DNA from: CAYFYS01 sp965202905
GTDB lineage: Bacteria; Pseudomonadota; Alphaproteobacteria; MPNO01
Assembly (NCBI GenBank): GCA_965202905.1
Contig: OZ241868.1
Coordinates: forward strand, 3,286,001 to 3,350,000
DNA length: 64,000 bases
Direction: 5' to 3'
Part shown: piece after piece, positions 24,911 through 34,232 of the stretch
How the letters are laid out: each line of letters opens with the position of its first letter
How positions within the stretch are numbered: position 1 is the first letter of the stretch
Notes under the pieces: generated by a model
The model's input: only the letters and a program-made list of their open reading frames with translations
Database searches by the model: none
What the model was told of the DNA's origin: nothing
Position numbers and translations under genes: made by a program

Positions 24911-25786
24911 CTATCGGCCAGCCGCCGGGTCGAAGGCGCGGACGGGGACATCCATCCCGCCGACGCCTTCGAAGTCGAGGCGCATCACGTCGCCCGGGAC
25001 CACCCGGCTGACGCCCTCGCAGGTGCCGGTCATCAGGATGTCGCCGGGATGCAGCGTATAAAAGCTCGAGGCCCATGCGATCTGGCGGCGGACATCCATG
25101 ATCATCAGCCGGGTGTTCGATTCCTGCCGGGTCTCGCCGTTAACCGTCAGCCGGAAGGCGAGCGCGTCGGGATCCGGGATCTCATCGGCCGTGACCAGCC
25201 AGGGCCCGAGGACTGCGTAGGTGTCGACCGACTTGCGGAAGCTGCGGTCCTCGGACCCGCGCACCACCATGTCGAGAGCGATGGCATAGCCCGCGACGTA
25301 GTCGAGCGCCTCGTCATAGCCGATGTTCGAGGCGGTCTTGCCAATGACCAGCCCGAGCTCGGCCTCGTGGTCGGTGCGCCGGTCGGGGAAGCGCACGGCT
25401 ACGCCTTCGGACGGGCCGACCAGCGCCGAGTTGGCCTTGAGGAACAGGCCCTGGTCCTCGATTCCGCCGCGCCGCGCGCCCTTGTTGATTTCCGCGTCAG
25501 CCTTGGCTTCATCGGCATGGGCCTGATAGTTGACCGGGGTTCCCATGATCTTGGTCGGGTTGGCGACCGGGCTCAGGAAGCGCCGCCCGGCGACGGGCAG
25601 GCCCTCGCTCCGATCGGCGAGCCGCTCCATCCCGTGGCGCAGGTCGCCGAGATTGGCCACCAGCGCATCCCCGATCGGATAGGGGTAGCGCACCGCCGGC
25701 AGCTCCTCGACGATCCCGGTGACGTCATGGATTTTGTCGTCGCGCACGACGCCGATGCGGTTGTCGTCGAAGCGGCAGTATTTCAT
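24911..25786 (-). CDS. Fumarylacetoacetate hydrolase (FAH) family protein
   Basis: A 291-residue protein of the FAH superfamily, Mg-dependent enzymes that hydrolyse, decarboxylate or isomerise 1,3-dicarbonyl acids in aromatic breakdown. Features are IMGTPVNYQAHADEA near residue 80, LFLKANSALVGP, and the metal site in TDHEAELGLVIGKTA, followed by YAIALDMVVRG and GDILMTGTCEGVS near the end. The start at 25786 (preceded by GGGGAA) is preferred over an upstream ATG at 25888 because the first 34 residues of the longer form have no family likeness. Divergent from the class II aldolase gene; a joint role in degrading an aromatic is plausible. Confidence 0.85.
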   Translation of the reverse strand: MKYCRFDDNRIGVVRDDKIHDVTGIVEELPAVRYPYPIGDALVANLGDLRHGMERLADRSEGLPVAGRRFLSPVANPTKIMGTPVNYQAHADEAKADAEINKGARRGGIEDQGLFLKANSALVGPSEGVAVRFPDRRTDHEAELGLVIGKTASNIGYDEALDYVAGYAIALDMVVRGSEDRSFRKSVDTYAVLGPWLVTADEIPDPDALAFRLTVNGETRQESNTRLMIMDVRRQIAWASSFYTLHPGDILMTGTCEGVSRVVPGDVMRLDFEGVGGMDVPVRAFDPAAGR

Positions 25787-25906
25787 CTCTGGTTCCCCTG
25801 ATTCCGGTGCGCCAAGCGTGGCACAGCACGCAAGCGGGTTCAACGCATTGCCCGCCGGCGCCGGCTGGGGCACCATTCGGCGAGCCATACCAGGAGGATC
25901 CCGGGA

Positions 25907-26680
25907 ATGCCCGAAGGAGCCATCGCCGCCGCACGCAAATCAGAGGTCTCGGACTCCGAGTGGGAGACCCGCGTCAACCTCGCCGCCGCGTTCCGCATCG
26001 CCCACCACCTGGACTGGAACGACACCGTCCGCAACCACATCGCCGCCCGGGTGCCCGATGCGCCGGACACCTTCCTGATGAACCCGATGGGCCTCGGCTG
26101 GCACGAGGTGACGGCGTCTTCGCTCCTGAAGATCGGCCTGGACGGCTCGGTGTTGACGCCGACGGCGCTGAAGCCTGCGCCGGCAGGGCTCAACTTCCAT
26201 TCGGCAATCCTGCGCGCCAGGCCGGAACTTGCATGCACGCTGCACGTCCATCCGCTGGACGGCGTGGTGGTCTCGGCGACCCGGCAGGGCTTGATCTATG
26301 TCGACCAGGGCGGCTGCTCGCTCTATGGCGAGGTCGCCTATCACGATTACGAGGGCCTCGCCCAGGAGGCGGACGAGGGCCCGAGGATCGTCGCCGATCT
26401 CGGCGACCGGCACGCGATGATCCTGCGGAACCACGGCCTTCTGAGCGTCGGCCGGACCATCGGCGAGGCGTTCGTCTACATGGTCCGCCTGACCACGGCG
26501 TGCGCGGTCCAGGTCAAGCTGATGACGGCGCGCGCCGATATCCGCCCGCTGCCGGAGGAGATCCTGGGCCACACCCACGCCCAGATGGCCGCCCGCCGGG
26601 GCGACAAGCCCGAAGGCGATCTCGACTGGCAGATGTATTTGCGCCTGGCCGACCGGCTCGACCCCGGCTTCCGCAGCTGA
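25907..26680 (+). CDS. Class II aldolase/adducin family protein
   Basis: A 257-residue protein of the class II aldolase/adducin fold. The zinc ligands are visible: HVHP with His113 and His115, and His176 in RNHGLLSVG. Family context blocks are NHIAARVP, FLMNPMGLGWHEVTAS and FHSAILRARPELACTLHVHP-like wording around the site. AGGAGG precedes the ATG at 25907. Members are sugar-phosphate aldolases, decarboxylases or dehydratases; those beside FAH genes often act on small keto acids. The substrate is unknown. Confidence 0.85.
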   Translation: MPEGAIAAARKSEVSDSEWETRVNLAAAFRIAHHLDWNDTVRNHIAARVPDAPDTFLMNPMGLGWHEVTASSLLKIGLDGSVLTPTALKPAPAGLNFHSAILRARPELACTLHVHPLDGVVVSATRQGLIYVDQGGCSLYGEVAYHDYEGLAQEADEGPRIVADLGDRHAMILRNHGLLSVGRTIGEAFVYMVRLTTACAVQVKLMTARADIRPLPEEILGHTHAQMAARRGDKPEGDLDWQMYLRLADRLDPGFRS

Positions 26681-26722
26681 ACGGTCCGCCGCGCGCGGCA
26701 CTTTCTGACTTGGCCGCGCCGC

Positions 26723-27943
26723 TCAGGCCCGGAAGCCCGGCGCGCGCGCGACCCAGACCGCGAGCAGGCCGATGGAAAGGAGTCCGGCCGCGCCCATCAG
26801 GAAGAACGCCTGCTCCAGCCCCACGATTTCGGCGATCGCGCCCATTGCGACGGGGACGAGCGCGCCGCCCAACCGGTTGAAGGTGATCCTGAGCGCGGCC
26901 ACCCGCCCCTGCAGGTCCGGCCCGACGGCGCGGGCGGCGATCGACATCATCAGCGGCAGATTGAGCCCCTGACCGATGCCGCGCAGCGCGATGGCGACGG
27001 CGAGCAGCGCGAAGGCGTCGAGCAGCGGGGTTATGGCAATCGCCGCGATCGCGACCACGATCATCGCGATCAACAGCCAGCGGTCGGCGACGACCCGGGT
27101 GAGCCGGCCGACGCTGAGCGCGGAGACTGCCGCCGCCCCGCTCGAAATGCCGATCAGGAGCCCGATTGCGCCGGCCTCGAAGCCGATCTCCTTCAGCCAC
27201 ACGCCGTAGAACGAGGCCTGGATGCCGGCGCCGGTCTGGCGCACGAACGTCGCCAGTATCACCAGGGCGACCGCCGGCAGGATCAGCAGTCGAAAGGCGC
27301 TGGCGTAATCGGACAGCCTGGGCATCAGCGAGTCCGGCTCTGCAACCGCATCGCCCGCCTCGGCCGCCGGCCGATACGCGGTCCGCGGCAGGAACATCAC
27401 CGCGCCGGCGCCGGCCAGCACCCACAGCGCCAGCATCGCGAACGCGCCGGCGGGGCCGAAGAACTGCCAGACCAGGCCGACCAGCCAGGGGCCGATGACC
27501 CCGCCTGTCCGCGCCGCCGCGGTCAGCCGTCCGGCATAGATCGCCCGGCCGCGCAGCACCCGGCCGAACATCGCCTGGGCGCCGATCCAGTTGGTGGTCT
27601 CGGCAAAGCCCGAGATCATCTGGAGCGCGATCGCCGCCCAGAGGAACGGCATCGCCGGGAACAGAGCGAACGCGAACGCCGCAATGACCGCCAGCAGCAC
27701 CATCACCCGATGCGGTTGCCGGCGGTCGAGCAGCGCCCCACCGTAGATCGACAGCGTGACCACCAGGAACTGGCGGGACGAGATGACCAGCCCGATCAGG
27801 AACGGCGAGTCCGTCAGCTCCAACGCCCACAGCGGCATCACGACGGAGGCCATCGGCATGATGTTGCCGTAGCAGAACGCGAGCGCGTAGACCGGCGCCT
27901 GAACGCGTGCGGCGATCGCCTCCGGCGCGGCGGGTGGGTTCAA
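26723..27943 (-). CDS. MFS transporter
   Basis: A 406-residue membrane protein with twelve predicted helices in two halves. The loop between helices 2 and 3 reads YGGALLDRRQPHRVM, a form of the MFS signature (GxLaDrxGrrxx). The central cytoplasmic loop lies around residues 190-215 (acidic, ending in SLMPRLSDYASAF). Start at 27943, close after the ATG-less leader; convergent with the class II aldolase gene. The second half carries LQGRVAALRITFNRLGG, usual in drug or metabolite exporters. Cargo is unknown. Confidence 0.8.
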   Translation of the reverse strand: MNPPAAPEAIAARVQAPVYALAFCYGNIMPMASVVMPLWALELTDSPFLIGLVISSRQFLVVTLSIYGGALLDRRQPHRVMVLLAVIAAFAFALFPAMPFLWAAIALQMISGFAETTNWIGAQAMFGRVLRGRAIYAGRLTAAARTGGVIGPWLVGLVWQFFGPAGAFAMLALWVLAGAGAVMFLPRTAYRPAAEAGDAVAEPDSLMPRLSDYASAFRLLILPAVALVILATFVRQTGAGIQASFYGVWLKEIGFEAGAIGLLIGISSGAAAVSALSVGRLTRVVADRWLLIAMIVVAIAAIAITPLLDAFALLAVAIALRGIGQGLNLPLMMSIAARAVGPDLQGRVAALRITFNRLGGALVPVAMGAIAEIVGLEQAFFLMGAAGLLSIGLLAVWVARAPGFRA

Positions 27944-28489
27944 GGCATCGCCCTGCTAAACGGGATTGTCGGGCTTACGATACGGTTTGGATGCGTTTGT
28001 TTGTGGGTACGCCGAAGATTTCCGCCAACCGTCCACTCGTCCAGCCGGATATGGTCGGCGGCGCGCCACGCGCGCGATCCGCCCCGCCGCGAACCTCTGA
28101 GCGCGCCGGCGCCGCCGACTCCGCCACCTGCGTCGGTGTCGCTGACAACCGGGATCGACCTGCCATGACCACTATCCTTGGCTATTTGCTTCCCGCTCCC
28201 ATAGTATCGTGTATTCCACTTGAAGAATCCTGCCCAGGCGCGCGCAAAGCAGCCCGCGCAAGGCCGTCGGCGAGTGACCGGTTTACCCGCCGGGCGATTT
28301 TCGGCCGCTTTATAACCTTGATAACCGTGTCGGGCGGGGCCATAGCGGGACTCCCGGTTGAAACCGCCCTACCGGCGGATGGACGGAAGATGGAGCGCGC
28401 CATGGCGAGCGCGTTGGCGGCCGGGTCCCTTGGCAGGCTCAGCGACCGTCTGATCGCGATACGCGATCGTTGGCGCTGCAAGAAGCATC
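27944..28489. repeat. Non-coding stretch with dispersed repeat, copy B
   Basis: There is no convincing gene. The left piece of the repeat is at about 27957-28005 (AACGGGATTGTC, GGCTTACGATACGG, GTTTGT). The right piece is at 28153-28236 (CGACCTGCC, GACCACTATCCTTGGCT, then AGAATCCTGC after an insertion of about 30 bases). Compare copy A at 13514-13620. About 150 bases of unrelated sequence separate the pieces here. The rest (28237-28489) shows nothing recognisable. The copy lies directly before the broken haem-oxygenase-like gene. Confidence 0.5.
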
Positions 28490-28902
28490 CGTGAACTTCG
28501 ACTGAACTTCGACTTCTATGACGATCTTGCGGCCGGCCGGCTCGAAATTCGCCACCTTGGCGCGTTCCTTGTGCAGCACTCTCCCGTCGTTCGGTAGATC
28601 TTTCGTTCGATCGGCCTCGCCTAGCCAAGGCGCCTGACGACATTGCCCGCAACATTATCGAGAACCTCGCCGAGGAAGCCGGGCTGATCGGTATCGACGA
28701 CCGTGAAGCGCTCGATCATGTCGACCTCATTCTCGCTTTCACCCGGCACTGCGGGATCGACGACGGAGCGGTGCGCGATGGCGCGCTTCTGCCGACACGG
28801 TTCGCACGCGCAGCGCTGATGCGCTGGCTTACCGAGGCCGAGCCGGCGGCGGTCCGCGCAAGGCACGCCGCGTCCTGGCGTGCGCGGCCTCGGGTTGCTT
28901 GA
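28490..28902 (+). pseudogene. Broken haem-oxygenase-like (TenA/PqqC-fold) gene
   Basis: Two pieces in different frames match the intact paralogues. From about 28505 the frame reads NFDFYDDLAAGRLEIRHLG, then AFLVQH, like HPFFQAMAGGKLDLRALGVY at 3304, and ends at a TAG. From about 28612 another frame reads LAKAPDDIARNIIENLAEEA, then DHVDLILAFTRHCG, like the KAPEDVV... block at 18944, and stops at 28902. The second iron-ligand block (HAEADxEH) and the whole C-terminal third are missing. So it is both frameshifted and truncated. The truncation lies 56 bases before the intact hydroxylase gene and may mark the left edge of an inserted segment. Confidence 0.65.
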
Positions 28903-28958
28903 CCCGCCTTCGGCACAGGGCCATCATCGGTCTATCCACACATTTGCAGGACCGTACG

Positions 28959-30563
28959 ATGGACGACATCGCCATTTCAGAAGACAAGATTGTCTATGCG
29001 GCAAGACCGGAAACCATCGGCGATCTGTCTTCCTCAGCGCCGATGACCGGCGCGGAGTACCTGGACTCCATTGATGATGATCGCGAAATCTACATCTACG
29101 GCGAACGTGTAACCAAGCCCACCGAGCATCCGGCGTTTCGCAATACCGCACGTATGGTGGCGCGGCTATACGACGCGATGCACGACCCCGAACATTCGAA
29201 AGTCCTGATGACGCCCACCGATACGGGGTCCGGCGGCATGACTCAGGCGTATTTCAAAGCGCCGCGGTCGGCCGAAGAATCGGTGGCCGGACGCGACGCC
29301 ATCGCCCATTGGGCACGGCTCACCTATGGCTGGATCGGACGGGCGCCCGACTACAAGGCGGCCTTTCTGGCGACGCTGGGCGCAAATGCCGAGTTCTACA
29401 GCCCGTATCAGGAAAACGCCCGGCGGTGGTACCGTTTCAGCCAGGAGCGCGTGCCGTTCTTGAACCACGCGATCATTCATCCGCCTATGGACCGGGACAA
29501 ACCGCCGAACGAGGTGGCCGATGTCTGTGTCCATGTCGAGAAGGAGACCGATGCAGGCATCGTCGTGTCCGGCGCCAAGGTGGTCGCGACCGGTTCGGCG
29601 CTGACCAACTATACCTTCGTCGCCCATCACGGTCTGATCCCGGTTCAGGACAAGGATTTTGCCGCCATCTTCATGATTCCTTCAAATGCGCCCGGGGTGA
29701 AATTCCTCTGCCGGACTTCGTTCGAGATGACGGCCACGGTAATGGGCAGCCCTTACGACTATCCGCTGTCGAGCCGTCTCGATGAGAACGATGCGATCTT
29801 CGTCCTCGACAGGGTGCTGATCCCCTGGGAGAACGTTTTCGTCTACGGCGACATCGACACCGCCAACAACTTCTTTCCGCAGACCGGTTTTCTGCCGCGG
29901 GCTCTTCTCCACGGGTGTACGCGCCTGTCGGTCAAGCTCGATTTCATCGCCGGCCTGATTCTCAAGGCCATCGACGCGGCCGGAACCAAGGATTTCCGGG
30001 GGGTTCAAGCCAATGTCGGTGAGATCATCGCGTGGCGAAACATGTTCTGGTCATTGACCGAGGCGATGGTGCGCAACCCGATGCCGTGGCTGAACGGTTT
30101 CGTTCTTCCAAACATGGTCCCGGCCAGCGCCTATCAGGTGTTGATGAGCTTCGCCTATTCCAAGGTCAAGTACATCATCGAGGAAACCGCTGCCTCGGGG
30201 TTGATCTTCCTGAATTCACATGCGCGGGATTTCAAGAATCCGGAAATTCGCCCTTATCTCGACCGCTTCCTGCGCGGCTCCAACGGCTACGACGCGGAAA
30301 CGCGGGTCAAGCTGATGAAGCTCCTGTGGGACACGATCGGCACCGAGTTCGGCGGCCGCCACGAACTTTACGAAATCAACTATTCCGGTTCGACCGAAGA
30401 GATCCGCCGCTACGCGCTGTTCGGCGCGATGGCCGGCGGCGATGTCGACCGGATGAAGGGCTTTGCCGAAGCGTGCATGGCGGAATATGATCTCGATGGC
30501 TGGACCGTGCCCGATCTGACCGACCCAGGCGAGCTCAGCTACCATGTCGGCAAGGGTCGATGA
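28959..30563 (+). CDS. 4-Hydroxyphenylacetate 3-hydroxylase (HpaB)-family flavin monooxygenase
   Basis: A 534-residue protein of the HpaB family, FADH2-using aromatic hydroxylases that also include relatives such as 4-hydroxybutyryl-CoA dehydratase. N-terminal family wording is PMTGAEYLDSIDDDREIYIY with GERVTKPTEHPAFRNTA. The flavin region has HAIIHPPMDRDKP and later DRVLIPWENVFVYGD. The start at 28959 (AGGA upstream) removes 20 residues without likeness. The stop overlaps a possible ATG of the binding-protein gene. The flavin reductase partner (HpaC) is not adjacent. Coupling to an ABC importer suggests the transported compound is its substrate. Confidence 0.85.
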   Translation: MDDIAISEDKIVYAARPETIGDLSSSAPMTGAEYLDSIDDDREIYIYGERVTKPTEHPAFRNTARMVARLYDAMHDPEHSKVLMTPTDTGSGGMTQAYFKAPRSAEESVAGRDAIAHWARLTYGWIGRAPDYKAAFLATLGANAEFYSPYQENARRWYRFSQERVPFLNHAIIHPPMDRDKPPNEVADVCVHVEKETDAGIVVSGAKVVATGSALTNYTFVAHHGLIPVQDKDFAAIFMIPSNAPGVKFLCRTSFEMTATVMGSPYDYPLSSRLDENDAIFVLDRVLIPWENVFVYGDIDTANNFFPQTGFLPRALLHGCTRLSVKLDFIAGLILKAIDAAGTKDFRGVQANVGEIIAWRNMFWSLTEAMVRNPMPWLNGFVLPNMVPASAYQVLMSFAYSKVKYIIEETAASGLIFLNSHARDFKNPEIRPYLDRFLRGSNGYDAETRVKLMKLLWDTIGTEFGGRHELYEINYSGSTEEIRRYALFGAMAGGDVDRMKGFAEACMAEYDLDGWTVPDLTDPGELSYHVGKGR

Positions 30564-30592
30564 CCGCAGCTTGCAACGAGGGATATGTGGGA

Positions 30593-31906
30593 ATGAACAG
30601 CAGGAATTCGGTGCGTGGCGTCACACGCCGCAGTTTTGTCGCGGGTTCGGGCGCTGCTGTTCTCGCCTCGCAGCTTCCTGCGCCGGCGATCGCGAAGGCG
30701 AAAACCATCAGAATCGGATATGTCAGCCCGCAGACGGGGCCCCTCGCACCGTTTGGCGAGAGCGACAGGTTCAACACCGACATCTTTCGCGCCGCGTTGC
30801 GCAACGGCCTCAAACTCGCCAGGGACACGCACGATGTCGAAGTGATCGTCAAGGATTCGCAGTCCAACCCCAACCGGGCGGCCGAGGTCGCAAAGGAACT
30901 GATCGTCGACAGCAAGATCGACCTGATGATGGTGGCCAACACGCCGGAAACGACCAACCCGGTGGCAACCCAATGCGAGATCGAGGAGATGCCCTGCATC
31001 TCGACCAACTGCCCGTGGCAACCGTGGTTTATCGGCCAGCAGGGGAATCCCCGGGATCCGAAGACGTGGAAACCATTCCAATGGGCCTATCACTATTTCT
31101 GGGGGCTTGAAGACGTCATCGCCGTCTTCACCAACATGTGGTCCCAGATCGACACCAACAAGGTGGTCGCGGGCGCTTTTCCCAACGATGCGGACGGCAA
31201 TGCCTGGGGAGACAAGACCGTCGGCTTTCCCCCGGCGCTCGCCGCCAAGGGCTTCAAGCTGATAGACCCGGGCCGGTATCAGAACCTGACCGACGATTTC
31301 ACGGCCCAGATCTCGGCCTTCAAGGATGGCGGCGCGGAAATCATGACGGGCGTCATGCTCCCGCCGGATTTCACGACCTTCTGGACCCAGGCCCGTCAGC
31401 AGGGCTTCCGCCCCAAGGCGGTGAGCGTGGGCAAGGCTATCCTGTTTCCGGTCTCGGTCGAGGCGCTGGGTGCGGCCGGTCATAACCTGTCATCCGAAGT
31501 GTGGTGGACGCCGTCCCATCCGTTCCGCTCGTCACTCACCGGGCAGTCGGCCGCCGAACTTGCCGCCGCGTATACCAAGGCGACCGGCAAGCAGTGGACG
31601 CAGCCGATCGGGTTCGTGCACAGCTTGTTCGAAATGGCGGTCGATGTGTTGAAGCGGGCTGCCGACATCGGCGATCGCGCAGCCATCCGCGACGCCATTG
31701 CGTCGGCCGACCTCGACACGATCGTCGGCAACATCCGCTGGGACGGCACGGGCGTTCCACCCTTTGCGGCCAGGAACATCACCAAGACTCCGCTGGTTGG
31801 GGGCCAGTGGCGCCATCTCGGCGGCGGCAAGTACGACCTTGCAATCACCGATAACCGTACGGCGCCGCAGATCCCGATGACCTCCGAAATGCAGGTCATT
31901 TCCTGA
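30593..31906 (+). CDS. ABC transporter substrate-binding protein, LivJ type with Tat signal
   Basis: A 437-residue periplasmic binding protein of the branched-chain amino-acid/amide family (type I fold). A twin-arginine signal is visible: GVTRRSFVAGSG, a hydrophobic stretch, and cleavage after PAIA. The mature part opens with IRIGYVSPQTGPLAPFGESD, typical of the family. The ATG at 30593 is preferred because it gives a normal Tat leader and GAGGG lies upstream; an ATG at 30560 overlaps the hydroxylase stop (ATGA) and would add 11 residues. It is cotranscribed with hydroxylase and LivG, F, H, M. A family member exported by Tat is often folded with care for metal or cofactor; the ligand is unknown. 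Confidence 0.85.
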   Translation: MNSRNSVRGVTRRSFVAGSGAAVLASQLPAPAIAKAKTIRIGYVSPQTGPLAPFGESDRFNTDIFRAALRNGLKLARDTHDVEVIVKDSQSNPNRAAEVAKELIVDSKIDLMMVANTPETTNPVATQCEIEEMPCISTNCPWQPWFIGQQGNPRDPKTWKPFQWAYHYFWGLEDVIAVFTNMWSQIDTNKVVAGAFPNDADGNAWGDKTVGFPPALAAKGFKLIDPGRYQNLTDDFTAQISAFKDGGAEIMTGVMLPPDFTTFWTQARQQGFRPKAVSVGKAILFPVSVEALGAAGHNLSSEVWWTPSHPFRSSLTGQSAAELAAAYTKATGKQWTQPIGFVHSLFEMAVDVLKRAADIGDRAAIRDAIASADLDTIVGNIRWDGTGVPPFAARNITKTPLVGGQWRHLGGGKYDLAITDNRTAPQIPMTSEMQVIS

Positions 31907-31928
31907 TCGTTCCGCCGGCTCGCTGGCC

Positions 31929-32645
31929 GTGCTGCTGACGCTCAGGGGACTTACGAAAGCGTTCGGTTCGGTCGTCGTCGCCGACGACGTCACCCTGTCG
32001 ATCGCCGAGGGCTCGGCCGTCGGCATCCTTGGCCCGAACGGGGCCGGCAAATCGTCGCTATTCAACCTTATCACTGGAGAACTTGCGCCTGACGCCGGCA
32101 CGATCCACCTGGACGACCGCGACCTGACCCGAGCGCCGCCGCCGGACAGATGCCGTGCGGGCATTGGCCGCTCCTATCAGATTCCGCAACCGTTCGAGAC
32201 GCTGACGGTGTTCGAAAACCTGATGGTCGGCGCGATTTACGGCGCCGCACTCCCGGGCGTCGAGGCGGTGGAGTATTGCGGCGGGATACTGGAAAGCACG
32301 GGGCTGCTGGACCGGGCCAACCGGACCGCCGGTTCCCTGTCGCTTCTCGAACGCAAGAGGCTTGAGATGGCGCGGGCGCTTGCGACCCGCCCGCGGCTGC
32401 TGCTACTCGACGAGATTGCCGGCGGTTTGACCGAGAGGGAATGCGAGGAATTGGTGGCGGCGATTGGTGAAATCCATGCTGCCGGCATGACCATCGTCTG
32501 GATTGAGCACATCGTTCACGCCCTTCTCGCTGCGGTCGAGCGGCTTGTGGTGCTCGATTACGGCCGGCTGACGGCAGACGGTCCGCCGCATGATGTGATG
32601 GCCTCTCGAGACGTTCAGGAGATCTATTTCGGGTTGATGGACTGA
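31929..32645 (+). CDS. ABC transporter ATPase, LivG type
   Basis: A 238-residue ATPase. Walker A GPNGAGKSS is at about residues 36-44, and the LivG mark IGRSYQIPQPFETLTVFENL follows. The signature is the degenerate form SLLERKRLEMARAL usual in LivG proteins, and Walker B reads LLLLDEIAGGL. The start is a GTG at 31929, 22 bases after the binding-protein stop. The stop overlaps the next ATG (TGATG). It pairs with the LivF-type ATPase to drive import. Confidence 0.88.
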   Translation: MLLTLRGLTKAFGSVVVADDVTLSIAEGSAVGILGPNGAGKSSLFNLITGELAPDAGTIHLDDRDLTRAPPPDRCRAGIGRSYQIPQPFETLTVFENLMVGAIYGAALPGVEAVEYCGGILESTGLLDRANRTAGSLSLLERKRLEMARALATRPRLLLLDEIAGGLTERECEELVAAIGEIHAAGMTIVWIEHIVHALLAAVERLVVLDYGRLTADGPPHDVMASRDVQEIYFGLMD

Positions 32646-33346
32646 TGGCATTGCTGGAAGTTCATGGGCTCGTCGCGCATTACGGCGACTTTCAGGCGCT
32701 TTACGGCATTGACGCGGAGCTGGATGAAGGGGAGACGGTTGCCATTATCGGCGCCAACGGCGCCGGCAAGTCCACGTTTCTACACAGCATTGTGGGATTG
32801 CATCCGGGGGCCGGCGACTCCGTAACGTTCGACGGCCGGGCGATCGGACATCTTCCACCGGCCGATATCGTCCGGCGCGGCCTCGCGCTGGTCCCCGAGG
32901 GACGCCGGCTGTTCACCTCGCTGAGCGTGGAGGAAAATCTGCTGATAGGCGCCTATGGGCGGGCACGAACGGGGCACTGGAACCTGGGCAGGGTTTTCAA
33001 TCTCTTTCCCGCGCTTGAGGAGCATCGGCGTCTGCCGGCGGACAGGCTGTCGGGCGGTCAGCAGCAGATGGTGGCGTTCGGCCGCGCTTTGATGTCCAAT
33101 CCGCGGGTGCTCCTGTGCGATGAGATTTCTCTCGGACTTGCGCCCCGCGTGGTCCGCGACATTTATGGAACGCTGCCCGCGATCCGGGAAAGCGGAGTGG
33201 CGATCTTCATGGTGGAACAGGATTTGTCCCGGGCGCTGGGAGCCGCCGACCGGGTCTACTGTTTCATGGAGGGGCGCGTGAGTCTCGCGGGCAGGCCGGA
33301 CGATCTCGATATCGCAAATATCCGGCGCGCCTATTTCGGCATGTGA
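32645..33346 (+). CDS. ABC transporter ATPase, LivF type
   Basis: A 233-residue ATPase with Walker A GANGAGKST, the LivF-type LALVPEGRRLFTSLSVEENL, signature LSGGQQQMVAFGRALM, and Walker B VLLCDEISLGLAP. Its ATG overlaps the LivG-type stop, so the two are translationally coupled. It is the second ATPase of the importer. The family normally moves branched-chain amino acids, amides, urea or aromatic acids; the neighbouring hydroxylase points to an aromatic ligand here (inference). Confidence 0.88.
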   Translation: MALLEVHGLVAHYGDFQALYGIDAELDEGETVAIIGANGAGKSTFLHSIVGLHPGAGDSVTFDGRAIGHLPPADIVRRGLALVPEGRRLFTSLSVEENLLIGAYGRARTGHWNLGRVFNLFPALEEHRRLPADRLSGGQQQMVAFGRALMSNPRVLLCDEISLGLAPRVVRDIYGTLPAIRESGVAIFMVEQDLSRALGAADRVYCFMEGRVSLAGRPDDLDIANIRRAYFGM

Positions 33347-33362
33347 CCGGCCGGGAGGGGAC

Positions 33363-34232
33363 ATGCTGAGCTGGATCGACGCCATTCTGCAAGGCGTCTT
33401 GCTGGGCGGCCTCTACGCGTTGTTCGCGACCGGTCTGTCGTTGATGTTCGGTGTCATGCGTCTGGTCAACCTTGCTCATGGGGACCTTATCGTACTGGCC
33501 GCATTCATCATTCTGTTCGCAGCCGACTCCTTCGGCATCAATATCTTCCTCGCGACCGCGGTCGTTTTGCCGGCCATGTTCGCCTTGGGCTATGTGATGC
33601 AGCGTTACCTTCTCAATCTCACGCTGGGTAAGGACATCCTGCCGCCGCTGCTGGTCACGTTCGGTATTTCGATCGTAATTCAGAACGGGCTCCTCGAGAC
33701 ATTCAGCGCCGACAGCCGACGGCTGCAGGTCTTCGAGGTCGAGACGGCGTCCTGGCCGCTGGCCGGCGGTATAGCGGTGGGCGTCATGCCCATGATGACG
33801 TTTGCCACGGCTGTGGCCGTTATCGTCGTTCTGAATCGGATCATGTACCGGACCGAACTCGGCCGCGCCTTTCGCGCCACTTCGGACGATCCGTCGATGG
33901 CGCAGATCATGGGGATCGACAACAAGGCGATCTTTGCGCTCGCTACGGCGATTGCCTTCGTTGTGATCTCGATCTCGGCGCTTTATTTCGGAAACCGCGC
34001 GCAGTTCGACCCTACGATCGGCGCGTTCAGACTGCTCTATGCCTTCGAGGCGGTCATCATCGGCGGGCTGGGCAGCCTGTGGGGCACTCTGGCCGGCGGT
34101 GTCATATTAGGCGTTGCACAGACGGTGGGCGCGCGGATCAACCCGGAATGGCAGATTCTTTCGGGCCATGTGGTGTTCCTGTTCATTCTCGTGGCGCGTC
34201 CGCGGGGCTTGTTCCCGAGAGCGGTGGATTGA
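33363..34232 (+). CDS. ABC transporter permease, LivH type
   Basis: A 289-residue membrane protein with about eight hydrophobic segments. Family wording is QGVLLGGLYALFATGLSLMF at the start, VMRLVNLAHGDLIVL next, and near the C-terminus AFEAVIIGGLGSLWGTLAGG, which contacts the ATPase. GGGAGGGG precedes the ATG at 33363. The stop overlaps the LivM-type start (TGATG). Confidence 0.88.
   Translation: MLSWIDAILQGVLLGGLYALFATGLSLMFGVMRLVNLAHGDLIVLAAFIILFAADSFGINIFLATAVVLPAMFALGYVMQRYLLNLTLGKDILPPLLVTFGISIVIQNGLLETFSADSRRLQVFEVETASWPLAGGIAVGVMPMMTFATAVAVIVVLNRIMYRTELGRAFRATSDDPSMAQIMGIDNKAIFALATAIAFVVISISALYFGNRAQFDPTIGAFRLLYAFEAVIIGGLGSLWGTLAGGVILGVAQTVGARINPEWQILSGHVVFLFILVARPRGLFPRAVD

Noticed and set aside
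28712..28866. Possible complete small gene at 28.6-28.9 kb
   Set aside because: The plus-strand text matches the middle of haem-oxygenase-like proteins but lacks start, second iron-ligand block and C-terminus, so it is listed as a pseudogene.
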